Positions 1 through 5,614 of a stretch of DNA of 5,614 bases are shown here, one piece after another; position 1 is the first letter of the stretch; each line of letters starts with the position of its first letter. Source of the stretch: Spirochaetia bacterium (lineage in GTDB: Bacteria > Spirochaetota > UBA12135). The translations under genes were made by a program, and so were the position numbers. Under the pieces are notes generated by a model that did not search any database, had not been told where the DNA came from, and saw only the letters and a list, made by a program, of their open reading frames with translations. The DNA is taken from assembly GCA_003497555.1 (NCBI GenBank), contig DNNS01000463.1:1-5614 (forward strand), written 5' to 3'.

Positions 1-21
1 GGCGTAGTCCTTTACAAATAA
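1..21 (+). CDS. possible 3' end of an upstream gene (last six codons)
   Basis: Reading from base 1, the frame gives Gly-Val-Val-Leu-Tyr-Lys and then TAA at 19-21. Frame 2 meets a stop at once, and frame 3 runs on across the start of the next gene. An open end 18 bases before a well-marked start is what an upstream operon partner would look like, and a hydrophobic-then-basic tail is compatible with a membrane protein. Six codons cannot identify a gene, so this is only a hint that the glycosyltransferase downstream is not the first gene of its transcript. Confidence 0.3.
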   Translation, partial: GVVLYK

Positions 22-39
22 ATTTACCAGGGAGTTATT

Positions 40-975
40 ATGATTTCAATAATTATTCCGGTTTTTAATGAAAACGAATCTTTAAAAGAATTATATTCCA
101 TCCTTACCGGGCAGCTGAAAAAACAGCAATATGAATTAATTTTCATTGATGACGGCAGCACAGACGGATCTGCTGAAACGTTAAAACTTTTTGAAAAAGA
201 TAAAAAAGTAAAAGTAATCACTTTCAGAAAAAACCTGGGAAAATCCCTGGCGCTTAATATCGGTTTTGAGGAAGCCAGGGGAGAAATAATAATTACCATG
301 GATTCCGATCTGCAGGATCTCCCGGAGGAAATTCCTAATTTTCTGGCAAAAATAAAAGAGGGCCATGATGTGGTGGTAGGATGGAAAAAATTACGTCATG
401 ATCCCCTGGAAAAACGACTTCCCTCAAAAATTTTTAACAAGCTTGTTTCAGCAATGACCGGAGTAAAACTTCATGATTTCAACTGCGGATTTAAAGCCTA
501 TACCAGAGAAGTAATCAAGTCCATAAAAATTTACGGAGAACTGCACAGATTTACACCGGTTCTGGCCAGTGAATACGGATTTTCTGTTACGGAAATACCT
601 GTACAGCACGGCAAAAGGCTGCATGGCAAATCAAAATTCGGCATGGAGCGTTATTTACGCGGTTTTTTTGATATTTGTTCGGTTTATTTTCTTTTCCGTT
701 ATTCGCGCCGGCCCATGCATTTTATCGGCAGCGCCTTTCTCAGTTGTTTTACAGCCGGTTGCCTGCTTCTTATTTACTGTTTTTACAAGCAGTTTGTTCT
801 TATGAAACCGGGCGTACGGGCTGCGCTGATTGTGGCGATTTTTCTGATGCTCACAGCAGCCCAGATTCTTTTATCCGGCCTGCTAGCGGAATTTTTTAAT
901 TATCATTTTCAAAACGGCAGACTTGATGTTAATCAATATTTAAAAAAATCCGGAAAAAACAGAACCGGCGACTGA
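40..975 (+). CDS. family 2 glycosyltransferase, polyprenyl-phosphate sugar synthase type (DPM1/GtrB/ArnC-like)
   Basis: This 311-residue protein probably moves a sugar from a nucleotide donor to a polyprenyl phosphate on the cytoplasmic face of the membrane. The N-terminal GT-A domain (about 1-210) starts with SIIIPVFNE. It has the nucleotide-binding IDDGSTDG (36-43), an NLGKS segment near 65, the metal-binding DSD (88-90) within MDSDLQD, a DFNCGFK block (146-152) and the HGKSKFG block (195-201) typical of this group. Two hydrophobic helices follow (about 228-250 and 262-287), then a basic tail. Size and layout match GtrB/ArnC-like enzymes. The ATG has a good SD (AGGGAG at 29-34, five bases before the start). 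The gene converges on two GT-C genes, and a hairpin begins at its stop codon. The sugar cannot be read from sequence. The family call is secure; the exact substrate is not. Confidence 0.93.
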   Translation: MISIIIPVFNENESLKELYSILTGQLKKQQYELIFIDDGSTDGSAETLKLFEKDKKVKVITFRKNLGKSLALNIGFEEARGEIIITMDSDLQDLPEEIPNFLAKIKEGHDVVVGWKKLRHDPLEKRLPSKIFNKLVSAMTGVKLHDFNCGFKAYTREVIKSIKIYGELHRFTPVLASEYGFSVTEIPVQHGKRLHGKSKFGMERYLRGFFDICSVYFLFRYSRRPMHFIGSAFLSCFTAGCLLLIYCFYKQFVLMKPGVRAALIVAIFLMLTAAQILLSGLLAEFFNYHFQNGRLDVNQYLKKSGKNRTGD

Positions 976-1001
976 AAAAAGCGGTATCGTCCCGTTTTTT
1001 T
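975..1001 (+). terminator. intrinsic terminator hairpin after the family 2 glycosyltransferase
   Basis: A6-GCGG (975-984), a seven-base loop (985-991) and CCG-T7 (992-1001) form a hairpin: three G-C pairs, one G-U pair, then six A-U pairs. It begins on the last base of the stop codon. Because the A tract mirrors the T tract, the reverse strand also ends in a T run, so it could serve as a backup terminator for leftward transcripts. The G-C core is short, so strength is uncertain. Confidence 0.65.
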
Positions 1002-1026
1002 AAGCAGGTACTTAAAAGTATTAAAT

Positions 1027-1110
1027 AAAACACCCTGTACCATGCTTCGGCGCTGCTTGGCACAGGTAATCGTGTTTCACACTGTCCGGCGTAAAACGCC
1101 AGGGTGTTTT
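1027..1110. other. 84-bp structured intergenic element with terminal inverted repeats (bidirectional terminator or structured RNA/DNA repeat)
   Basis: The ends are a perfect 11-bp inverted repeat, AAAACACCCTG (1027-1037) and CAGGGTGTTTT (1100-1110). Inside, three further helices can form. The first is 1035-1045 with 1055-1065 (nine pairs, two mismatches, nine-base loop). The second is GTGT-TTC-ACAC (1072-1082). The third is GGCG-TAAAA-CGCC (1088-1100). The innermost bases of the outer helix compete with the first and third helices. Both strands end in a short T run after the closing repeat, so the minimal role is a two-way terminator between convergent genes. The branched interior is far larger than a terminator needs. 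It lacks a tRNA T-arm, and I recognised no riboswitch or attC core. It could be a genomic repeat, a small RNA or a terminator. Confidence 0.6.
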
Positions 1111-1180
1111 TATCTGGATGGAATATTAATTTGCGTCCTGCCGTTTGATTCAGGCGAAACAAAACAATAAATACCAAGAT

Positions 1181-2749
1181 TTATTTTAACAATTTTTTGT
1201 TAACTGCGTAAATTTTCAGTCCGGGAATATTACCGCCGGTAATCTCCGGCAGAATTTTAATTTTATTATTAAAAAAAAGATTTTCATTCCAGACAAAATA
1301 ATAATCAATATTTATTTTTTTTAATTCGGTTATCAGTTCATCCGGCGACCAGTGCGGCGCTGCCAGTCCGTAATTAATACATTTGTTGTAATAACTGATT
1401 TTTACCGTTTCTTCAAAATTAATATCCGAGGCCGTAATACCGCTGATTTTTAATTTATCCCTGATTTGCATGGCTGTATTATAATTCTTTTTACCGGCAT
1501 TGATTGCGCTGAGCAGCAGCAGTGAGGGAAAAAATAGATATGACAGACAAAAAAGCAGCATGGCAAATACCGCTGGCCGGAGGCTGCTCCGGAATTTTTT
1601 CAGTAAAAAAATCACAATGCGTGCACCCATCAGCATGGTTAGGATATTTACCAGCCAGAAATATCTTTCGTCTCCTATGTATAGCAGCAGGTAGCCGGAA
1701 GGAAAAAATAAAACGGTAAAGAGATAAAAAGGGTCAAGGGTTTTTTTAAAATTTTTCTGCGGGTTAATAATAAATTTATAAAAATAAACCAGGATTACCG
1801 CGGACGTGAGCGGGGCTAACTGCATAAAAAGGCGGAAAAGGTTTTTAAGCAGGCGACGGGCGAAAGCGGTAAAAGACCCGGCGGACTGCAAAATACCGCT
1901 TTCGGGCATCAGCCTGATTAAATAGGTAGGGTCTGTCCATGAACAAATGGAGTATTTATCCGGCGGTGCAAAAAAACCTGCACTCTCTGACGGATGTATA
2001 TTGCCGTTTCCGGCCAGCCTTATATTATATTCGCTTTTACTGCCGGCGGGATATTTTTGATATTTACCGTTTAAAATATATATCCAGGGGCCGGCCAGGA
2101 GTATAAAACCTGCCAGGCCGAAAAGAAAATTAAGTATCAAGCTGCGCCGGCGGCGATAGGTTTCAATGCGGAAAAAGAATATAATATGAATCACGGAAAA
2201 ATGTACAATAAAAAAAGGCAGGGCATAAGCCTGGGTTAAAAACGCCAGACCGCCGGCAATTCCGGATAAAAAACCGTATAATTGTTTTTGATCATATTCA
2301 TTTCGTATCAGAAAATATACATACAGCATTAAAAAAATCAGCAGATAAATTTCCGGAGTGCTGAAATAAAAAATATTATAATAAAGAACCGGTATCATAC
2401 ACAATAAAATTATTCTTGAAAAAAGCCGGTTAATGCGGAATTTTACCAGCAGCAGGCGTAAAATAAAAAGGATAATGCCTCCGCCCAAAAGAAGCAGGAG
2501 TTTGGCAGCCAGTACCGGTTCCAGTCCGGCTGCCGCCGGAAGGATAAGCAGCCAGATAAAAAACGGACTCCAATAGGCCGAAACAGCTTCATGCCAATGC
2601 CCGGCAAGATATTTCTGTGCGCTGTCAATATAGCCCATGGTATCAAAATTGGCCTGATAGCGGTAAAAGGCGAACAGCAGGATTAATCCGGCAAGGTAAA
2701 AAAAGACCAGTAGGCAGGATATGAAATATTTATTAATGAATTTTTGCAC
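1181..2749 (-). CDS. GT-C (GT39-like) multi-spanning membrane glycosyltransferase
   Basis: This is a 522-residue protein with about ten or more hydrophobic helices and a soluble C-terminal tail from about residue 420, as in GT-C enzymes that take sugars from polyprenyl-phosphate donors outside the cytoplasm. After the first helix (9-29), the loop has Asp36, Tyr40 and Asp42 followed by YLAGHW, where GT39-like enzymes keep their catalytic acid. GPWIYILNGKY (220-230) and the Asp-Glu-Arg-Tyr segment (360-363) also resemble that family. The frame is open to an ATG at 2836, which would overlap the upstream gene by 104 bases. I prefer GTG at 2749, which has AGGA nine bases before it, overlaps by 17 bases and leads directly into the first helix. 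Translational coupling to the upstream GT-C gene is likely. Substrate is unknown; the subfamily assignment comes from motifs and topology only. Confidence 0.8.
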   Translation of the reverse strand: MQKFINKYFISCLLVFFYLAGLILLFAFYRYQANFDTMGYIDSAQKYLAGHWHEAVSAYWSPFFIWLLILPAAAGLEPVLAAKLLLLLGGGIILFILRLLLVKFRINRLFSRIILLCMIPVLYYNIFYFSTPEIYLLIFLMLYVYFLIRNEYDQKQLYGFLSGIAGGLAFLTQAYALPFFIVHFSVIHIIFFFRIETYRRRRSLILNFLFGLAGFILLAGPWIYILNGKYQKYPAGSKSEYNIRLAGNGNIHPSESAGFFAPPDKYSICSWTDPTYLIRLMPESGILQSAGSFTAFARRLLKNLFRLFMQLAPLTSAVILVYFYKFIINPQKNFKKTLDPFYLFTVLFFPSGYLLLYIGDERYFWLVNILTMLMGARIVIFLLKKFRSSLRPAVFAMLLFCLSYLFFPSLLLLSAINAGKKNYNTAMQIRDKLKISGITASDINFEETVKISYYNKCINYGLAAPHWSPDELITELKKINIDYYFVWNENLFFNNKIKILPEITGGNIPGLKIYAVNKKLLK

Positions 2750-4229
2750 CGGGTTTTTTCCTGAAATAAATATTATATTTTTCACTGCATATTCCAAAGG
2801 CGTCGTCTCTTGATCTGAACAGCAGGGTAAAATCATTTTTAAATTTTTCCGGCAGAGGATCTCGTAAAATCAGCAGAATATTGGTGTTTCCTGAAAAAAA
2901 ATTATCTGCCGCTGTTATTGCATCCTCATTGCTCATATTGATATTTTTTATCATAACCGCATCCGGCGTTTTAAATGTTGAGATTTTTTCGTTATCAGGA
3001 TAATAAAGTTTCAAGCCGGGAAGCCAGGGCAGAACAGCCTGGGCATTCCAGGAAGGATGCCCGACACCAGGCGTATCGGCAATATTTAAGGTTTTTAAAA
3101 ACCGGGCGGTTTCTTTCCCGGCTGAAAAAGGAAATTGGTATTCAAGCTGCCAGGTATACGCAGTATGAAAAACCGAAAGCAGCAGACTGGCTGCCAGGGC
3201 AGTAAAAAATATTTTTTTCATAATATCTGCCGACAGCTGCGGCCACCGGCGTATCCATAAATTCTGCAAGGAAAAAATTGTTTTTTCCCGGTATACCCGT
3301 TCTATCCAGAAAAGAAATATCAGCATAATCAAAAAAAAAGCATGCTGCCGGTGGCTTCCGGGATAAATAAAAACAAAAAGTCCGGCATAACAGATAACTG
3401 AAAATAAGGCAAGCAGCAGGGTTTCCAGAGAAAAAGACAAGGCGGCCATACCTGCAGTTAGCAGCAGAAGGGCAAATATATTTACAGCAGCTCCGCAGAA
3501 ATACGGCGCCGGGAAAAAAGCATTTTTTACGGCATAATAAAAATATTTATAATTGAAATGACGAAATATACCTGCGCTGTTGCTTAAATCATCAGGAGGA
3601 TATAACTGCACTATAACAAAAATTCCGGAAATCAGCATTATTATAAAAGCAGAAAAGGTACGTATGGAAAATTTTTTGTAAACAGCCAGTTCTATAAAAT
3701 AAACCAGACCGATTCCGGCTGCCAAAACTGCGCATAAACTGTTGGTATTGCCCAATAATCCGGTTAAAATGCCGAAACGTATCGGGTTGGAAAATCTTGT
3801 TTTGTAAAATACGGCAATGAAAAAAAGCAGCAGTATGCCGGGAGTGTAGCAGCGCGCCACTACTGCGAATTCAAAGGCAAAATAATAGGAAAAAAGCAGA
3901 AGAATTTTTAAAAACAGAGGAAACGGCGAACGGAACAGCAGCAAAGAACCGGCAGCAACAGACATCAGCCAGTGCAGAACAGACATGGTGAAATAGGGAA
4001 ATGACAGTTTGTAAAAAGGGAAAATACATGTATACCATATAAAGGGCGTACCGCAATAACGTATCTGCCTGAAAATCATGGAAAAAAAATCAAGATCCCG
4101 GGCTATAAGCCAGGCTTCTGCCTCGTCTCCCCAGGGTTCGTGAAAGCACAAAATAAAGCCGGTGGAAACAGCATAAGATAATATTATAATAATATTAATC
4201 TTGTTTTTTAAAAAAAAATTTTCTTTCAT
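2733..4229 (-). CDS. GT-C-like multi-spanning membrane protein, predicted glycosyltransferase
   Basis: This 498-residue protein has a first helix at about 11-29, then the loop EPWGDEAEAWLIARD (31-45) with the Asp35-Glu36 pair where GT-C enzymes carry the catalytic acid, then YCGTPFIWY (58-66). FEFAVVARCYTPG (119-131) and GSHRQHAFF (291-299) look like conserved blocks of a poorly characterised bacterial membrane family with a DEA-AWLIARD signature; I know this by pattern memory, not by search. Further helices run to about 357, followed by a soluble domain of about 140 residues. A sugar transfer role from a polyprenyl-linked donor is inferred. No SD precedes the ATG; instead a TATACT hexamer ends 11 bases upstream. 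Codons 4-7 contain a nine-T run followed by six As, a possible slippage site. Its 3' end overlaps the second GT-C gene. Confidence 0.78.
   Translation of the reverse strand: MKENFFLKNKINIIIILSYAVSTGFILCFHEPWGDEAEAWLIARDLDFFSMIFRQIRYCGTPFIWYTCIFPFYKLSFPYFTMSVLHWLMSVAAGSLLLFRSPFPLFLKILLLFSYYFAFEFAVVARCYTPGILLLFFIAVFYKTRFSNPIRFGILTGLLGNTNSLCAVLAAGIGLVYFIELAVYKKFSIRTFSAFIIMLISGIFVIVQLYPPDDLSNSAGIFRHFNYKYFYYAVKNAFFPAPYFCGAAVNIFALLLLTAGMAALSFSLETLLLALFSVICYAGLFVFIYPGSHRQHAFFLIMLIFLFWIERVYREKTIFSLQNLWIRRWPQLSADIMKKIFFTALAASLLLSVFHTAYTWQLEYQFPFSAGKETARFLKTLNIADTPGVGHPSWNAQAVLPWLPGLKLYYPDNEKISTFKTPDAVMIKNINMSNEDAITAADNFFSGNTNILLILRDPLPEKFKNDFTLLFRSRDDAFGICSEKYNIYFRKKPGAKIH
2759..2762 (-). promoter_or_regulatory. 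ribosome binding site supporting a GTG start at 2749
   Basis: On the minus strand CAGGAA contains AGGA at 2762-2759, with nine bases to the GTG codon at 2749-2747. It lies inside the last codons of the upstream GT-C gene, so ribosomes finishing that gene could restart here. I saw no comparably placed SD in front of the alternative GTG at 2785. Confidence 0.55.
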
Positions 4230-4240
4230 AACTGACGGAA

Positions 4241-4269
4241 AGTATACAATAAAGAGCTTAATTTTTCAG
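4241..4269 (-). promoter_or_regulatory. candidate promoter of the GT-C gene pair
   Basis: On the minus strand, CTGAAA (4269-4264, four of six matches to TTGACA) and TATACT (4246-4241) are separated by 17 bases, in the 63-bp gap after the hydrolase gene. Initiation about seven bases past the -10 would leave a leader of only four or five bases before the ATG at 4229. This fits the missing SD and suggests the GT-C pair can be transcribed separately from cutA and the hydrolase. Confidence 0.45.
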
Positions 4270-4292
4270 ATTTTTTCTGAGGTAAAAATAAC

Positions 4293-4943
4293 TTATTTTT
4301 GCGATATAAACGGATTATGATTTTTTTCGTGTGCAACGGAAGTTTCGGTTCCATGCCCAGGATAAATAACGGTATTGGCGGGCAGGGAGAAAATTTTATA
4401 ATATATTGAATTCTGCAGATGCGTGGAATTGCCGCCGGGAAAATCCGTTCTGCCTACTGATTCATGAAAAAGCAGATCGCCGGTAAACACCGCATGATCA
4501 AGAATAAACGACATGGAATCAGGAGTATGACCGGGGGTGGCGCGGGCTTCAATCTCGAGACCGGCAAACATGAAAATTTCCCCGTCTTTCAGGACACGGT
4601 CAGCAGCTGCCAGGGCGATATCCCCCCTGCCTGAAATATAAGAAAAATTCAGCGCCGGATTTTGTATGGCTGCAGAGCAGCCGGCTGAGCAGTAAAGGGG
4701 GCAGGAGCAGATTTTACGAAGTTCACCGGCAGCTCCGATGTGATCATAATGTGAATGGGTAAGCAGGATAAATTCCGGTTTCAGTCCGGCAAGATGATTT
4801 TCGATATCTTTAATATCATCGCCCGGATCTATGATCATAGCCTGCCTGCCGCTTTGTACAATAAAGCAATTGGTCTGTAAAAAACCAACCGGTACAACTA
4901 TTAGTCTGAGAGCAGAACCGGGACTCAGTTTTCGTTCAGCCAT
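4293..4943 (-). CDS. metallo-beta-lactamase-fold hydrolase, glyoxalase II-like
   Basis: This 216-residue, single-domain, soluble protein has the complete set of metal ligands: HSHYDH (63-68), His139 in TPGHTPDS, Asp156 in FTGDLLF and His197 in YPGHGTET. The opening LIVVPVGFLQTNCFIV (14-29), the SVGRTDFPGG block (162-171) and a final NPF (210-212) are typical of small glyoxalase II-like thioester hydrolases in bacteria. It lacks the extra C-terminal glutathione-binding domain of classical GloB, so hydroxyacylglutathione is not an assured substrate. The ATG is the only usual start before the conserved domain and lies inside the last codons of cutA, a 19-base overlap. A GGAG sits 13 bases upstream, further than ideal, so coupling to cutA translation is likely. 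No signal peptide is seen, so the protein is probably cytoplasmic. The fold is certain; the substrate is not. Confidence 0.92.
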   Translation of the reverse strand: MAERKLSPGSALRLIVVPVGFLQTNCFIVQSGRQAMIIDPGDDIKDIENHLAGLKPEFILLTHSHYDHIGAAGELRKICSCPLYCSAGCSAAIQNPALNFSYISGRGDIALAAADRVLKDGEIFMFAGLEIEARATPGHTPDSMSFILDHAVFTGDLLFHESVGRTDFPGGNSTHLQNSIYYKIFSLPANTVIYPGHGTETSVAHEKNHNPFISQK

Positions 4944-5227
4944 TTTTCGTATTTTTCTCCGGTAATATCGGAAGTGAAGGAAATAATTTCAGGAACATCA
5001 TACGGATGATTTTTTTCCACAAAGGCGATTAGTTCGGCGAGCTTGTGATCTGCAGCTTTAAAAAAAATTTGAGCTTCTTTTTCTTTGCAGATTTTATTAT
5101 TCCAGCGAAAAATTGAGGTAAAAACCGGAGAAACCGAAGCGCAGGCCGCCTTTTTCTGCTCTACCGCAGACTGCGCAAGTTTCATGGCTTGTACGGCCGG
5201 GGCTGTAGTAATAACCAAAATTGCCAT
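4925..5227 (-). CDS. cutA: CutA1-family protein (periplasmic divalent cation tolerance family)
   Basis: At 100 residues this matches the usual length of CutA1, a small, very stable trimer with a ferredoxin-like fold. The expected blocks are in order: ILVITTAP (3-10) in place of the common VLVTCP, KKAACASV (25-32), TSIFRW (37-42) followed by the KI of the second strand, HPYDVPEI (74-81) and KYEKWL (92-97). The family is linked by genetics to copper and divalent cation tolerance, but its molecular role remains unsettled. No signal peptide is present, so a cytoplasmic location is likely here despite the name. The ATG has no SD, and a TATTAT hexamer ends only eight bases upstream, suggesting a nearly leaderless mRNA. 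The 3' end overlaps the start of the hydrolase gene, which therefore probably shares its transcript. The gene diverges from truB. Confidence 0.93.
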   Translation of the reverse strand: MAILVITTAPAVQAMKLAQSAVEQKKAACASVSPVFTSIFRWNNKICKEKEAQIFFKAADHKLAELIAFVEKNHPYDVPEIISFTSDITGEKYEKWLNEN

Positions 5228-5231
5228 TGAA

Positions 5232-5245
5232 TGTTATAATAGCAT
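5232..5245. promoter_or_regulatory. symmetric divergent promoter between cutA and truB
   Basis: The plus strand reads TGTTATAAT (5232-5240), an extended -10 with a perfect TATAAT. The minus strand reads TGCTATTAT (5244-5236), also an extended -10. The two overlap in a near-palindrome with the form TGnTATnATAnCA. Predicted starts lie about nine bases before truB and zero to two bases before cutA. Candidate -35 elements are weak: TAACCA at 5212-5217 for truB and TTGCTT at 5264-5259 for cutA, each inside the opposite gene. Confidence 0.6.
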
Positions 5246-5255
5246 AAAAAAATTT

Positions 5256-5614
5256 ATGAAGCAATCGGATGGAATAATTCCTGTTTATAAGCCGCGGGGC
5301 TTTACATCAAATGATGCTCTCAAGCTGGTAAAGAAGCGTATTTCCTGCCGCAAGATAGGCCATGCCGGTACTCTTGACCCCGGAGCGGAAGGCCTGCTGA
5401 TACTGCTGATCAATGAGGCTGTCAAACTGCAGGAATATTTCATGAACGCTGAAAAATCCTATACTGCCGAGGCAGTGTTCGGCGAGCAGAAAGATACTGA
5501 TGATTATTGCGGGAAAACCGTGAAAAGTTATTCCGGCACAGATTTGAAAAAACGGTTTTCCGAAACCGATTTTTGCGCTCTGTTCCATAAATACTTCAGC
5601 GGGAAAATATCCCA
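5256..5614 (+). CDS. truB: tRNA pseudouridine-55 synthase TruB, N-terminal part (cut by window end)
   Basis: TruB converts U55 in the T-loop of most tRNAs to pseudouridine. The 119 complete codons in the window start with GIIPVYKPRGFTSND (6-20), followed by KIGHAGTLDPGAEGLL (33-48), which holds the catalytic Asp41, then EAVKLQEYF (54-62) and KSYTAE (67-72) with the conserved Tyr69 that packs on the target base. The GxRTDTxDxxG block appears as GEQKDTDDYCG (76-86), with Lys where Thr is usual. About 180-200 further residues should lie beyond the window. The ATG has no SD; TATAAT ends 15 bases upstream. A 94-codon reverse frame lies within this gene (5307-5588) and is a shadow. The gene sits divergently beside cutA rather than directly behind rbfA as in many bacteria; what follows it cannot be seen. 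Confidence 0.95.
   Translation, partial: MKQSDGIIPVYKPRGFTSNDALKLVKKRISCRKIGHAGTLDPGAEGLLILLINEAVKLQEYFMNAEKSYTAEAVFGEQKDTDDYCGKTVKSYSGTDLKKRFSETDFCALFHKYFSGKIS

Noticed and set aside
1009..1020. Small palindrome TACTT-AA-AAGTA as an operator
   Set aside because: It has five AT-rich pairs with a two-base loop, between two terminator-like structures in a convergent gap with no promoter role. It is expected by chance in AT-rich DNA.
1027..1110. Cloverleaf-like tRNA, integron attC site or known riboswitch
   Set aside because: There is no T-loop consensus, no CCA-compatible acceptor end, no attC-type GTTRRRY core pair, and no riboswitch core that I could recognise. Only the general branched shape fits.
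929..1177. 82-codon minus-strand reading frame across the convergent gap
   Set aside because: It opens at a TTG without an SD, runs through the inverted-repeat element and both hairpins, and overlaps the 3' end of the glycosyltransferase. The product has no recognisable family features.
1500..3990. Recurrent CAGCAGCAG-like triplets as a repeat family
   Set aside because: They fall in frame as CTG leucine runs of the transmembrane helices on the minus strand, so they reflect protein composition rather than a DNA repeat.
4268..4282. TCAG/CTGA hairpin in the gap after the hydrolase gene as a terminator
   Set aside because: The stem is four pairs with a seven-base A-rich loop, and no T run follows on the minus strand. 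It is too weak to call.
5307..5588. 93-codon minus-strand reading frame at the right edge
   Set aside because: It lies wholly inside the clear truB coding sequence on the other strand, where all TruB motifs are readable.

Overview
The window comes from an AT-rich bacterial chromosome. It carries bacterial housekeeping genes (truB, cutA), poly-A/T tracts inside coding sequence, tight gene spacing and short overlaps. I cannot place the lineage from sequence alone. Several genes that would open a transcript have no visible Shine-Dalgarno (SD) and have a -10-like hexamer almost against the start codon, while genes inside operons or overlapping a neighbour do have an SD. That would fit a lineage using many leaderless or near-leaderless mRNAs.

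Layout. Bases 1-21 may be the last codons of an upstream plus-strand gene. Bases 40-975 (+) encode a family 2 glycosyltransferase of the polyprenyl-phosphate sugar synthase type, with two C-terminal membrane helices. The 205-bp convergent gap (976-1180) holds a compact terminator hairpin and an 84-bp element that can fold as a multi-branched structure closed by a perfect 11-bp inverted repeat. On the minus strand, read from right to left, come cutA (5227-4925), an overlapping glyoxalase II-like metallo-beta-lactamase-fold hydrolase (4943-4293), a 63-bp gap with a candidate promoter, and two overlapping genes for multi-spanning GT-C-type membrane glycosyltransferases (4229-2733 and 2749-1181). 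At the right edge truB starts on the plus strand (5256, cut by the window end). It diverges from cutA across only 28 bp, which contain a near-symmetric pair of extended -10 elements.

How it fits together. The family 2 enzyme would load a sugar onto a polyprenyl phosphate on the cytoplasmic face. GT-C membrane enzymes use such lipid-linked sugars on the outer face of the membrane. The three genes therefore make a plausible cell-envelope or protein/lipid glycosylation locus, but the donor-acceptor link is inference, because the family 2 gene converges on the GT-C pair rather than sharing its operon. cutA, the hydrolase and truB look like ordinary housekeeping genes next to it.

I see no CRISPR array, tRNA, rRNA, transposon or integrase. 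The most unusual items are the structured intergenic element and the symmetric divergent promoter. I do not see strong evidence for a new multi-gene system.
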